Shown here one piece after another: positions 13,601 to 27,200 of a stretch of 64,000 nt of DNA. The DNA comes from Ricordea florida (Eukaryota; Cnidaria; Anthozoa; Corallimorpharia; Ricordeidae), in NCBI GenBank assembly GCA_949710005.1, contig OX453275.1, positions 32,840,218-32,904,217 of the forward strand, written 5' to 3'. Made by a program: the position numbers and the translations under genes. Position 1 is the stretch's first letter, and every line of letters starts with the position of its first letter. The notes under the pieces are model-generated. The model saw only the letters and a program-made list of their open reading frames with translations, searched no databases and was not told the DNA's origin.

Positions 13601-15175
13601 TATGAGCAGTAATCATGTTGGCAGATGCTCCTTGTCTTCTACTTTTACAATTATTAATCAGTGAGAATTGCTGGTTAAACACTGTCTCCAAGCACATATT
13701 TTGGCCGAAACAGCTTCAAGGAAAAATACGGGATGTGTTGGTTAGCAGTTTTCAAAACTTTTCTCGGTGCTGTTTCCGATTCACTATCGAAAGTTACAAG
13801 GCAAATTGCTTTGGAATATGGTTTCGCACTGCTACGCTATGTGATTGACTTGAAAATCTCGCGCCACTTTCCCAACCAATCAATAGTTGAACCAACCTCC
13901 CCGTGAGGGGGGTACTCCCGACAATTCAGGATAGGTGTGTACCGCCACGGTTCTCAAACCCTGACCCTATTTAAGGGTAGAAAATCGGGATTTGATACCT
14001 TTTCTAAGGCCCAAAATAAAAAATGACACCCTATTTAAGAGAAAAAAGATAACTATTATTGTGTAACTGACAGGTGGTTTTATTTCTTTTGCACACGTGC
14101 GGCAATACAAGCTATAGAAGTCCCTTTAATATCACTTTGTTAAACTTTAAAACCTGTATTCAGCCGTGTAGTACAGTTTTAATAGACTATATCTTTTTCG
14201 TTTTGCATGTTGGGGTGGATACTGGAATTTAGTGACCCTATCTAGGGAATATCTAAGGATCACAATACCAAAAATACCAAAAAGGACACCCTGTTTAAGG
14301 GCTGAGCACCTCAAAAACCCTACCCTATCGGGTGGCACATACCTATACAGCGTATATAAGAGAGTACCACCCCTCCCAGGGAAAAAAAACCAATCGTGAC
14401 AAGCTCCACGCTTTTTCCCGCGCTTAGTGCTGACGACACGCATTTGCTTTGAAATCTGATTGGTTCACTGAAGTGCGTTTATCTATTCTGATTGGCTAAA
14501 GTAATTACCCTGTTTCGTTTTATGACGGTGGCCTGAAAACCGCTCTATTTCATACTATTCGCTTACCTCCAGGTAAACAGTCCCAGGTCCTCCACTGCCA
14601 GCCTGTGATGACGTGCCACCGAAGGCAGTTAATGCGCCGTACCACCATTCCCTGTCTTGCCAGTAAAGAGCCATTCTTCCTCCCCCGCCTCCTCCACCCG
14701 TAGCATAACCATTACCACCATCAACGGCGATGACTCCTGAGCCTTCTAACGCGTGGGTGTGGATCAAGATACTGCCACCGCTGCCTCCAGCTGCCCCGGA
14801 AGATTTGCCTTTCTCACCAGCAGCGGATATGCTTCCTGTAATAACAACAAGCTGAAACCCATCAGTGATTGGCTACCCGAGCGGGCAATATGGAGCTATC
14901 TTGTCCGCTCGGGATAAGGGCTTTGTCCCGCAAGGAAAATTCATCCGAGGCGAAAGCCGGTTTACCAAAATTTTCTTTCTTAGTTTTTCCCTGAAAAATC
15001 TTTTCCGTGACAGTTAAAGATTTCCTGTGGTTTGTGTATCGATGGAGCTCGAAAACGAGAAAACTTGATTTTGGCATGTAACGGGCTTCCTTTTCAGTCC
15101 TTGAAAATAAACACGTACACGGATCATTTTTTTGGTGTTTTATCCCATATAATAAATCCTTTATTGACCAAACTT

Positions 15176-15210
<35 letters not shown>

Positions 15211-15221
15211 TTTTTTGCGTG

Positions 15222-15264
<43 letters not shown>

Positions 15265-18200
15265 AAGAACTTAGCCAATATCCAGCCATCTTGACCTCAC
15301 GCTTGGTCAATAACCCATATTTATTTGTTTATGATTGGGCCGACCAGCTCTAGTAAATACTTTGGGTTCGCAACCGAAACACCCAACAAAACAAGCAATG
15401 CTGCTGGTCCTGAAAATAATGGAGCGAACCCAGATAGATAACCAGTCAAAGAAGAGGTTTATGATAGCTGCTTCACAACTGTTATGACGAAAAGTAAAAG
15501 TCACAAAGATCAGGTTTTGCTAATTTCCCTTTCCGTATGCAATTGCGATTGAATTATAAAACTCTGGTTGATTGTGCTCTAGCACGGGAATAGCTAGAGT
15601 CGCCTACCTTCCACAATTAACTTGTCAACGATCTCTAGTTCCAGTACACCACCGCCAGCTCCAGCGTTGGCCCCAGTTCCTCCACCACTGCCAAATAGAC
15701 GTGGACTGGTGTAATCACCGTATGGCACACCTGTCAATTCGGTCGTTTGGCCCCGCCCCCCGCGCCCACCATAGCCTGCTCCTGAGCCATCTGAAGAGCC
15801 GTAACCGGCACCAGCACCTGTGCCTGATAACCAAGAGAGGAATGTTTAGTAGCGTTCTACAAAGAGCAACTACAAAAAGGTTATACAGAATTTGCCTTTC
15901 TAAGTTTCGTCTTTCTTGGCTTATAACAAGGCACGAGCACTGGAAGTGCACAACAGAGCAAGACGGCACTTCTAGAGCCTGTAGAGGCTCTACGCAAAAA
16001 CGCACTGATACATATCATTTCACCCATACGTTAGGGGCTGTTTTCATGATTTCGGAATAACTTTCATTCCGGAAAGAGTTCACTCCATCTCCAAATATTT
16101 CTCTCTACTTCACCACATGATCCAGAGATGAAATTTCGCTCTTGCACAACACATTCCAGAATCAGTTCATTCCGATCGGAATGAAATCGTTATTCGGGCA
16201 TGCAATTTCATTCTGTTATCATCTAAACCAAAATCGAGCACCGTTTCGAAATGAAATCATAAATCTTACAGTCTAGGGCGGATGGAAAGAGTTATTTTTC
16301 CATTCCTCAAGCAATGATCCTCGATCCTGTTTCTCCACCACAAACCGGTTGTGCCTGGCATTATCCAACGGGATTCTTCTATTTCTGTTTGAAATTTTGT
16401 TCTAATAAGTATATTATTCGTGTTAGGGAGGCCACAGTTTAGACTCAGAGCGAAAAAGCGAGATAATTTTTTCTGTATTTTTCCAAAGAACCAGCCCTGA
16501 GTTCAAGGTTTTGGCTAAAATTGCAGATATGGCCATTTAATTAAACGGCATAACAGCATTTCGCGCGAAATTTCCGCCATCTTCGCTTTTGATGCCAAAG
16601 CGATAACCGCCAAAGCATGGGCCCGTCTACTTAGTCACGTAAATGCAGTAGGAACTTCATATTGGAACGAAGGTCAATCCGAAGGAAATTCATTCCGGTA
16701 TCATGTAAGAAGCCCTTTAGAGTACTAAGCAAAAACGCTGCGTATCCTTTGGACGGAGAAAGAGAGTTCCTAAGGAGCCGCTTAGTATTAACCTGGGATA
16801 TCGGTTAAAGGGTAACTTTACTTTGACCCACCTTTAACCTTAGATTTTCGCTAATATAGGCTTCCTACAGTCTTTGCCAAAATGCCTTGGATCGATTGTT
16901 CGAACTCCTTGTTTTCTTACAGATGCTGGGGATTATAAGAAATAGCTCAAGAAGCGCGCTTTACAGAATTTATTACGTAATACTTAATCTTGTTTTCTCT
17001 TCTTACCACCAGTATATCCTTTGCCATCGAGAACCATTTTTCCAGCAGGATCAACCACAAGTGACTCAGCCTTAAGAGTCAAAGAGCGAGCTTCCAAGCG
17101 TCCATCGCCTTCAATCGTCACCACTCCGTCGCGGTAAACCGGCCCATGATCCTTCACAACCTGGATACTCCAACCATCAGACTCGTTCCCATACAGGCTG
17201 TGCAAAACCAGTCGACCCGACTTCTGTATTGTCATTCCAACAAAGTTTAAATGGCGCGAGCTGGAGATTTCAAAAGAAACTTCTGCTCCTGTGCCGACCA
17301 TAAGATGTGCTTTGAAACCTAGTACGACTCCCCAAAACTTCACGTGTGATGTTCTGGCCAGACTTGGGTACGCTAGACTATTGGGGCCCCGTATTTCAAC
17401 AGTTCCGTTAGGCAGGATAAAGGTGGCGTTTTCATAAATAAATGGAGCCCACGTAACATTAATCCGCTTATATTCTGATGTGCCAGTCACGTTAAGTACA
17501 CTGAATGGCGGCATGTGTATATGGCCAGTGTCGTCTCCATATATGGTATCGACGCGGACTTCAGTTCGCGCGCGCGGGAAAACAAGATGACCGGCGCCAT
17601 AGACTTCAATAAGCGTAAACTCGTAAATATAATCGTCAGATGGGGCAGTGAGGTAAGCAACAGCGCCTGAAATAAAAACAGCAATACTCGTTTACATGTG
17701 ATGAACTGTTTTACGCGCAAAATCGATCAACATGTCACAAGAGTTTGAAATGACAAACTTTTCCGTGGCCTTGCATTAAAGTATCACTCGAAAATTAAAA
17801 ATAGGCAGTTACCAAACTATGACCCAAAGCTTAAACGGATTTTAGAAAAAGAAGTGGTTTTCTTTTTTTTTTTTTCAAAAAAATAATACAACCTCACGAA
17901 GCCACGCTTCAAACAATGCAAAAAGAGAAATGGCACACGGACCTAAATTGTTAATGCCAAGACGGACATGTTTAACACTTAATGACTGGTCCCGAGGGGA
18001 ACACCAGTCTTTCAATGATTTGCTACATAGCAAAACAAATGGGTCAAACCAATGGAAAACAAATAATCACTCTATGGACAACAGCGGTCATCATTTCGCG
18101 GTTAACAGAGAACCGTTTTCCGTTTGGAGTCACAGTTTCAGCAGCGTTGCCCACTCATGGCATTTGGCGGTAAACAGTTTCATTGTTCGCGATTTGTAAC

Positions 18201-21200
18201 CACAGTTAACTATAAGTGAAAATCCGAGAGAACAAATTTGTTGAGCAAACAAGGAGCCACCATATACCTGTATATTTAAACAGATCGTAGTCGCCCTGAA
18301 GGGAAACCTATGAAAGAAACAAAGAAAATCTTCTTCATTTCGCGTATATAAGAGCTCTCGCGCCGTCAAAAACACAACTACCAGCTCTGTATCATAGGAG
18401 TATTAAATGTATTCATTATTATAACTTATTTCTTATTAGACGTTTGCCTTTTGTTCTTTGCTGTAGGCGTGATTCTTATCCACACGTATCCATTGTCAGG
18501 AAACTAACTTTTATTTCTTAAAACTTCACTATGTTTCTGTACCCGTCTCGGCTCAAATACGAGACATATGAACTCCATGTTGAGGGTCCTACCGTGTGGG
18601 GTAACAATCCCACTGCCCAGCCCATTCGTTGTTTTTTCAAAATTCCACTTCCTAGTGCTCAAATCCCATTCCCACCGGCAGAATTCGGAAAAAAAATTCC
18701 CATTCCCAGTAGTCGAATCACAGTCCCAGTGACTTCAATCCCATTTTTTCAAGGCAAAACCCGGCCAATCCCCATTCCCATTTTACCCCCTCAGGACCCT
18801 CCATCATTACGACCCTGGTGCTTGGTCATTGACTGAAAGTGTGCTGTATTTACGTACTTTTGACCCGAGGCCCTTGTTGTCAATTCGTAAATTCTTGACG
18901 ACTGGTAACTTTCCATCGAGATAGATGACTCCAGGCCCTCCCGGTTCTGAGTTACTTGAGCCCGCTCCCCCTCCTTGTGCGTAGGCTTGATCACTATGGA
19001 AACCACCGGAATTATAATAGACTGTGATTCGTCCACCTGACCCACCCCCACCGTTTGCGTTCCCGTTACCCCCTTTGGCTTCAATCCTTCCACTTCCGGT
19101 GAACTGATCACAGACTGCCCACAGAGAACCACCACTGCCGCCACCACTGGTCGAAGTCTGAACAAAGGAAGGTAACATGATTGGTTGATTACAAAACAAA
19201 GCAAGAGTACTTACGCTTCCATGGAAGAACAAGTGAGCTTATGGGAAGAGTCACATGATGAGAAACCTTAAGCGCTAACGTGAACATTGAAGTAATTTAA
19301 TTTGTGAATGTGTTTAAAAAAGCAGTGTTTCTTTCAAAAAAGAAAACTCTGCATTAGCGGAACACGCGTACCTAACCTATCGTAAAAGACGTTGCTTAGA
19401 AGCTTGGCATGTCAACAGCGCCCACGCTCAATTGAACAGCCTGGATGGAGGTTATTACCCGACGCTTACTTACACCTTGTATTTAAGCAACACCAATCAT
19501 CGCGGGTATAAAAGGAGCTTCACAGCCTTGCCCCTCAAGAAGACACAAGACAGGCGTGTCGAAACGTCTTACGTTCATTATTCCAAATCAGCGTAGCATC
19601 AAACTATGTCTGATTGTCTACCTGGTCGCAATATGCACTTTTCCTTTAACTATGTGAACATTTCTCAGTAATATCAACCATGAATGACGATTCTACAATG
19701 TGAGCGGAAGTGATTATCAGAGCTAAGTGACTCGACTCTGACTCAGACTTCCGCTCAGGAGAACCTGTACCCGGCAAAAAAGCAGGTAAAACTTGATCTA
19801 TATAATGTACTACACTGTAAATGGTTTGAACCCAAGTGCTTTGGTAGTTGTTTGTCGGGTTCAGTCGTAAGGAATGTAGGTAGTTCGGAAAAGAACTTTT
19901 GTTGACCGACGTTCTACAACTCGAGCGGAAGTCATCATCAGAGTCAAATGATTTGCGTGTCGTCAGTTAATGGTATTTCTCCCTCTGTCCAATGTTATGA
20001 TAGGTCTTTTAAGTTGTCATGTTATCGGCTATTGGACAACAAAGCCATGATGGCATTGACTGAGGGGGTCTCAATACAGTGTTGGCTTTTACGGCTAACG
20101 GCTAACACTATGTATTTTTCTGGCTAACGGTTACTTTATTTGCCTTACGGTTAACAGAAAACTTAAAAATTAATTTCCACTCTTTTTAAAAAGTTAATAA
20201 CTAATTTTCATTGCTTAAATAAGTTAAGTTTATTCTCGTGGCTATAGTTTTTTGGTTGACATGTTTTACGGTCATGTTTTACAGCAAGAGAAAATGAGGA
20301 AAGAGAACACAACCCCGTCTGATATGATTAGGGAATCTATTTATATCTCTTTCAATGGCTGCGCGGTTTCCCCATGGCGCATTGAAATTACAACCACGTG
20401 ATGAGAAGGATATAAGCCATTGGTCAGTAAAAATAGTTTCCGGATCTAAAAATTGATTCTCTCCCCTCATCATAGTAAGAAACACCAGTATGGAAAATAA
20501 GTTCTCTTGCCTCATTTTCTCTTGTTTACAGTTAAAATGTTCCAATTTTTACGCCTAACGACTAAATTGATGGCCCGTTTTACGGCACAAGGTTAATCCC
20601 GTTGAGACCCCCTTGACTGTGAAGACTGAAATGAAGAATTACCTTTTATAGTTCGTATAGTTTGATCGTCCGGGTGTTATGTTACATTGACTTGATTGTT
20701 AACACCTTACCTGACCAGGAAGACCGTTCATTCGAATTCTCCCGTCAACCTTGAAAGTATTATTAATTTGAAGAAAAATTCGTCCACCGCCTCTTCCTCC
20801 CCCAGAGTTTCCAGTTCCATTACCACCACCACTACCCCATCCTCCTGGGGTGAAAATATCCCCATAGACCGATGGCTGCGCAAGAGTTCCAGCGCCACGT
20901 CCTCCTCGGCCTCCGTAGCTTGCACCAGCTCCCCCGCTGTTGGATTGAGCTCCATACCCAGGTCCCTCTCCTCCAAGAGCCCCACCACCGTCAACGGAAA
21001 TATCTCCCAACGAATGGACGACAAAGTCCTCGGTAATAAGGTACAGAGAACCCAGATTAAAGGATCCATGAACATCAACTGTTGTTAAACGGAACGTGGA
21101 GTTAACTGCACCATCCGCAATAACTGTAGGGTTCGTTTTGTAGTGAACGCTGACCTGCCCATTTGATTCTATGACCAATGATTCACCGGTAAAGGGAACG

Positions 21201-24200
21201 TTTGGACCAATCGGTGACTTTGTTTCTATGAGACCGCTGACCCGTGTTCGGTTGATGTTTATGGCCTCGGAAATCTCGAAAAAGAACTTCCCGTTGCTTC
21301 CATTCACGTAAAGATCATCCCACCGTGAGCCTAAAGACAGATTTCCGACGCGGAGAGTTCCTGATATAATCACAGACTCACAAGCGAGTGTAGTGGGTTC
21401 CATTGATGCTATGGTAACAACACCATTGGGTCCTACTTCACAGTGAGTAACCCTCTCTTGTTCAAAACCTATGATCTGCACAGCACTGAAAGACTTAACG
21501 TTTCCGTCAAACTTAAACTTGTTGAACTGATAAATTCCTACAGGATCAAATTGAAAGTCGCCGTCAACTTCAACAGACAGTTCTTTCCACCCAGGTTCGA
21601 TTCTGAGCTTCTTTGGAAGCCAAACTCCATCAACTACAACAATATCAGCGTGAACAACTGAAGTTCCATTCAAAGCGAAGCTTCCATTAACACCAAATTT
21701 CTGTGACTCGTCCTGAACGAAGGACAATGAGTTGCTGCTAAGGGGCAAACCAAACTCTACTCTCCCATAATGACCAATGGTGATTGTTCGCGTTACAGCC
21801 GGGTCTCTTCCTCTCACAAATACAGCTCCTTCAACAAGGAGTCCTCCGTTGGCGTACAACTCATCAATTCTCAGGTCTCCGTAAGGAAGAAGGCTCATTT
21901 TGCCATATCTTTCAATCCGCAGATTTGTCCAACCTTCTAACACGGAAAGAACGCCGGGCTCAAATGTTCCAGTTATAGAAACGGCGTTCATAGATACGTA
22001 AGAAACTGAACCGTTACCGTAAATTTTCAAAGCGGAATTCCGACCAATCGTCATCAGGTCCCCCGTTAAGTTTAGGGGGCAGCTAACGTCCATTCTCGAA
22101 TTGTCTTTCAGCGTAAATCGCGTGCCTGATTTTCCGACAGACCATCGGCAAGATTCGGGAGACTGTTGATCATGGTTTAAAAGTCGTAAATGACCCGACG
22201 TTTCCACGATTAATTCTTCGAAAGTTAACGAAGTTGGAGTAGATCCCGCATGCATGGTAAAAAACCCCTGATGCTTGCCAATACGCACACTAGGAGCACC
22301 ACTTATAGAAAGTTTACCATACACAGAAACTGACCTCTCTAACGTAACGTTTTGGTTGACATCCGACAGAATTAGTTCCGCTCCGTTAAAGATCCTTGCA
22401 CAAGGCGACAAAACGCTGTTAATCTGAAGTTTCATTGTGGGTGGGACATACATGAATGCTGTATTGTCATCAGAGACGCTATGGACGGTGAGTGTAGAAG
22501 CGGAGCCCGTGATAACGAGCTGTGCACCACCAGAAAGAGCTATGGTCTCCAGCTCCAAGTCACCGTCGATTGAAACCCAGGCCACCGCGCCTGTGGAAGA
22601 AAACATGTCAAATAACTTGCTGTCAATCCTCTACTAACCCACCAGAGTGGCTTATTTATTCATGGCCCTCTATTAAGCCACCCCCTATTGGCCTTACAAA
22701 AGTCCTAAAACTCAGAAAATACAATTTACTAAATAAACCAACAGGAGAGCCGGCCAGCAAGCTACCTACCGTCTCGTAACGTATGCTTTCATGTTCTCGA
22801 ATCAATCGTGCAATAACAGAACTACTTAGGCGTGAATAATTGCAATTGTACATAATATTTTTTTCTTTAGGGGAGGGGACTGCTGAACTATCGATCTTCT
22901 TCTTCCAGAGAGGGGTTGGGTTTTTAGAGGGGGACGGCTTATTTGAGGATGGTAGTTAATAGAAGATTGAAGGTACTTATTGACTATGGGGTATACTCGC
23001 ATTTTCATTGGCTGCTAAGAAGCGGTATATCAATCGATACAAACGTTTTAAATAGCTCAGTTGCGAAGGCAGAGTAATCATTAACAAAAATAAATCGTTT
23101 AAGAATTTCGTAATCAGAATAAATCTGCATCAGTCATACTTTTGGGTTTTAGTACTTTAAAAACAATAACAGAACATTGCGATTAACCGCCTTTAACAAT
23201 TTGCATACCTGTCTGCTGGAAGTCATTGTAATCAGACGAAGTATTCACCTACGGTACAAAAAAGGTAAAACATCAAAAACAACGGCAAACACTCAGAATG
23301 AACAATAGGGAGCTGTACTGAAAGCACCGGTGAAAAACAAATTATCACAGCGGTCAACATTTCGCGGGTAATAGTTTTCCGTTGACGTCATAGTTTTCGC
23401 AATGTTGCCCGCTCATGGCATTTGACGGTAAACAGTTTCATTGTTAGATGTCATTTGATCATTGATAAATCCATTGTGTGAGTGTTGCAAAGGAAGAACT
23501 TGACCAAATTTCACCGTACGGACATCGCGCTATCTTAAAATTTCAAAACGGGGGGGGGCGGGGGGGGGGACGATGCCACGCTGAACTCACCCTTGGCCGC
23601 CTTCCCTGGTTGTCAATCTGCAGCACACGGGAAACCGATCCCCCTTCGTAGCCATTGATAAACACTGTTCCGGGCCCCCCAGGTTCAGGGCTACCATCTG
23701 CAAGCATAAATGAGAGTCATACTGAACGCCAGAAATCTTCGCAAGCACAAAATCTTCATACTGGAGTTAAAAATTACATTCTTAGATCTTGGTTATTTCT
23801 TTCAGAATTGTTATCACTCGGAAAAAGAAAATTTTAAATTTTCTCGTTGCTTGGCGTCTAAGCTGGTCGTTTTCCTGTTTCAATGAGTTCACATTTGGCA
23901 CAAATTACTCGGTAGAGGTTATATATTCGTTTGCCTCTTTCTGTAATCTTCAGTTCTCTAAAGTTTCAAGCAGTTTTACCGAATTCCACTGAAGTGTTTT
24001 TATAAAATGTTGACATATTACAACAAATGCACTGACTTTCATGCAAAAATGTGATCGTTGCTTGAAATCGCCACGAAATAAAAATACTTCCACTTTCCAC
24101 CCGCGACTCGCAACCTCCAATACAAGCTACAAATCAACTTTTTTTTTAATCCACTGACCTTGAGGAAGAACGTAACTGCAAGCCGGTTGGCTTGAAAGAT

Positions 24201-27200
24201 CTGAATAACAAAGAAATTCAATGAGTCAAACAACTCTCACAAATTACTCCAAGCTAAACCCTACTTTTCATTTGAAGTCAAATCCATGGAGACATTAATA
24301 TTATAGCTTTGCAATAATATCATTTTGATGAAACGTACTGATGCAATGAAAGAAAGGATATAGTGTATATCGCATCTTGTTTTTACACCTTGGCACACTT
24401 TAGGGACGGACCATTAGAAAAGTGATGGGGGGGGGGTGGGGAATTTTCAGTTTGCACGAATTTTTTTTTTCGCTCACTGCTTGTGCAGGAATTTTTTTTC
24501 AGGTGAACCCCTCTGCACGAATTTTTTTTTTACTACGTGTGAAAAAGTCACAATTGGACCTTCCTTCTGCATGAATTTTTTTTTACCTTCTTCTTTGCAT
24601 GAATTTTTTTTCTTGGCATTTTCCCTTGCAAGAATTTATTTTTGGTTTTTTCTCCACCCCCCTCCCCATCACTTTTCTAATGGTCCGTCCCTTAGTTTTA
24701 GCTGTTTGTAACAGCCTACCGCTGGAACTACCGATAAATTGTTACTCGGTTGTCTTTATCGTTACCGTTTTCGCTGTCGTTATCGATACCGTTATCGTTA
24801 TCGTTATCGTTACTGTTAACGTTCTTGTTATTGTCACCGTTACAATACAAAGTTGGTAAAATGAGCTCCACATGGGTTTGACTTCAATTGAAAAGTGAGA
24901 TTCAGCTTGAATCTGACTGTCGCTTTGAGTGCGCTTTGGCGCACTGAGCCCCTTGGGGGTGGGATGTGCCGCTGGGACCCTGGAACCCTTAGACCTAGAC
25001 TAGACTTAGTTCAGCTGAATTTTGCTACACTATCCTAGACTAAACCGCTTGAAAACCATGCCCTTCACAGCGGCACACACCTATATATCGTAGTACTTCT
25101 CCCCTCTTCGCGCCGGGACTGACCCGCTATGATAAACACACACTCAAAACCGCCGGGTTGATGAACTTCTCGCAGACTATAAGTCGTAGAGCAATTGGTT
25201 CCTTTCAGACAGGTTTCCCATCTGGCTTCGTCAAATGGAAATAAAGCGATTATCAAGAACAGTACAATCTCTATATTCGCCATTTTCGAGGGATTCGCAA
25301 TGGCTTATGCGATTTGTTCCAATCCATCAGTGTGCAGAGATGTAGCTAGGATATTTCAAAGTGGGCATTAGGAGAGGGGGAAGCATACAAAACAGCTGCT
25401 TACATGAGTTCATTCCTCGATACATAAATTTCTCTATTCTAGTCTCATTTGCTCACCACAAAAGGGGTATCACAGGCACCCCAGGACTCGCCCCTTCTGT
25501 GAGCACGCAATATCCATGTACGTTTTCGCGCGAGTCGGTGCGAAGTCACGCAATATTCAAATAGCTTCTTCTTAGCAATGAACGAGTTACGGTACAACCA
25601 TAGTTAACTATGGTACAACCAACTTCCTTGAAAGCAACCACCCTCAGTTAACGAAGCCGTGGTCGCTCGCAGGAGGAGGGTGGTCACACGTGCACAATAA
25701 CCCAAAAAAAGATCTTAAATACTGTACTGCGATTAAGAGCAAATTTTATAACACTTCATTCCGACTTTTTCACAACAAACTGCTTTATGTAGTGGGGGGA
25801 ATTCCAGGAAATCAAATACATAATCTACAATCTGACTTCAAGGCTTTTGGAAGAGCTTGCTTTATAGCCTGCATGACAGTGGTTTTGATTTTAAAATTCT
25901 TTTGTAAGATCATTTGACAAACCTGCTGGGTATCCATAGAGTTCGACTCTGAGAGCAATTCTTCCACTGAACGACTGAGGAAAAAACCGCATTGATTTGG
26001 TATAAATCACCATAGGCAGTGCATTCTTCTTCACTGTATTGACGTTAGAATTTCCTGTGAAAACTTTGGGCTCTCCACTTTCCTGAAATGTGTCCAAAGC
26101 AAATGAAAACAGCTTTCAGTTATATTCTACTCGCAAGGTATCTAAGCTCTTGGAAGACAAACAGAAACCGAGAAAAATGCTTCTCTTTCAGTACGAATGT
26201 GACAACTGCTTGGTTTCATTATTTAGTTTTCCTGGAAAGTTATGGCCGGGCAATCTTAAAGACCTTTCAACGAACTGTCGAAAATTCCGGTTTGTTGTGT
26301 GACAGAGGCGTGACATATCAGCAGAAAAGATGCGTGGTTGCTCAGCTGCACGCCAACAAACCGGCATCAATTCGAGCAACTGACTGCAAAATGCCTCGCT
26401 CTTTATAAATTGCATATTTTGACGTTCACTGCGTCAACGCAAAAACGGAACTCCGCCAACGTCAAGCCACCTTAATCTTAAGATGGTTTAGACAAACATT
26501 AGCATAAAATGTTTCTTTCTGGCTACAGGTCATTTGCCTATTTTAAAAGCTGCTAAACCATTTCATATTCTATATATAAATTATATACTTTCTGCTCTCC
26601 GTGAGTTCCTTTTGCCCTTTCGGTTTTTCCTTATAGACATAATGGTAATTAAAATAAAACTATAAAAGACAAGAATTATTGTAAATCAATTTTTTATTTT
26701 CCTTCCTTTCCTTTCATTTTAATTTCTCTTTCTCCTTTTCTTTCAACTGGGCCGCCTAGATTAGCAACTGCTATTTTGCGGGCCAGTTTATTGTAAGATC
26801 CTTGAGTGGAAGTTGAAGTTAAGGCAGTGGTTAAACTTATGGACTGCGTGTGTAAATTACCTTTACATCTCTCCAAGTGTCAGAGGTCAAATATGGGTCA
26901 AGATACTGCAACGTATATGACCTGGTATATTCAGAACCTCCATGGCGCCCTTGTGTACCCACAGCGGTTATATACGCTTCTTTGCTTAAAGTCACCTGGG
27001 AAAATTCAAAGGATTCTGTTAGTCCAAGAGAACATAAGAGGAACATTCGGTGTGTGGGCTGGGACATAAAAACTTCGGTAAAGTTATTTATAGAAACGGA
27101 AGTTTGTTTTTCGAGAGGTCTGCATGACTCCACTGTGACCCAGTCCTTCTCGCCATCTGTATTTAATGGATACATGGGCTCCTGATGGATATGATGAATA

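Noticed and set aside
14862..15278. 138-codon minus-strand frame in host intron 12
   Set aside because: It overlaps the palindrome and has no recognisable domain or splice context.
19500..19600. Retroelement promoter or LTR (GTATAAAAGG, GACAGGCGTGTCGAAACGTC)
   Set aside because: It resembles a retroelement terminal piece, but no partner repeat or reverse transcriptase frame is nearby.
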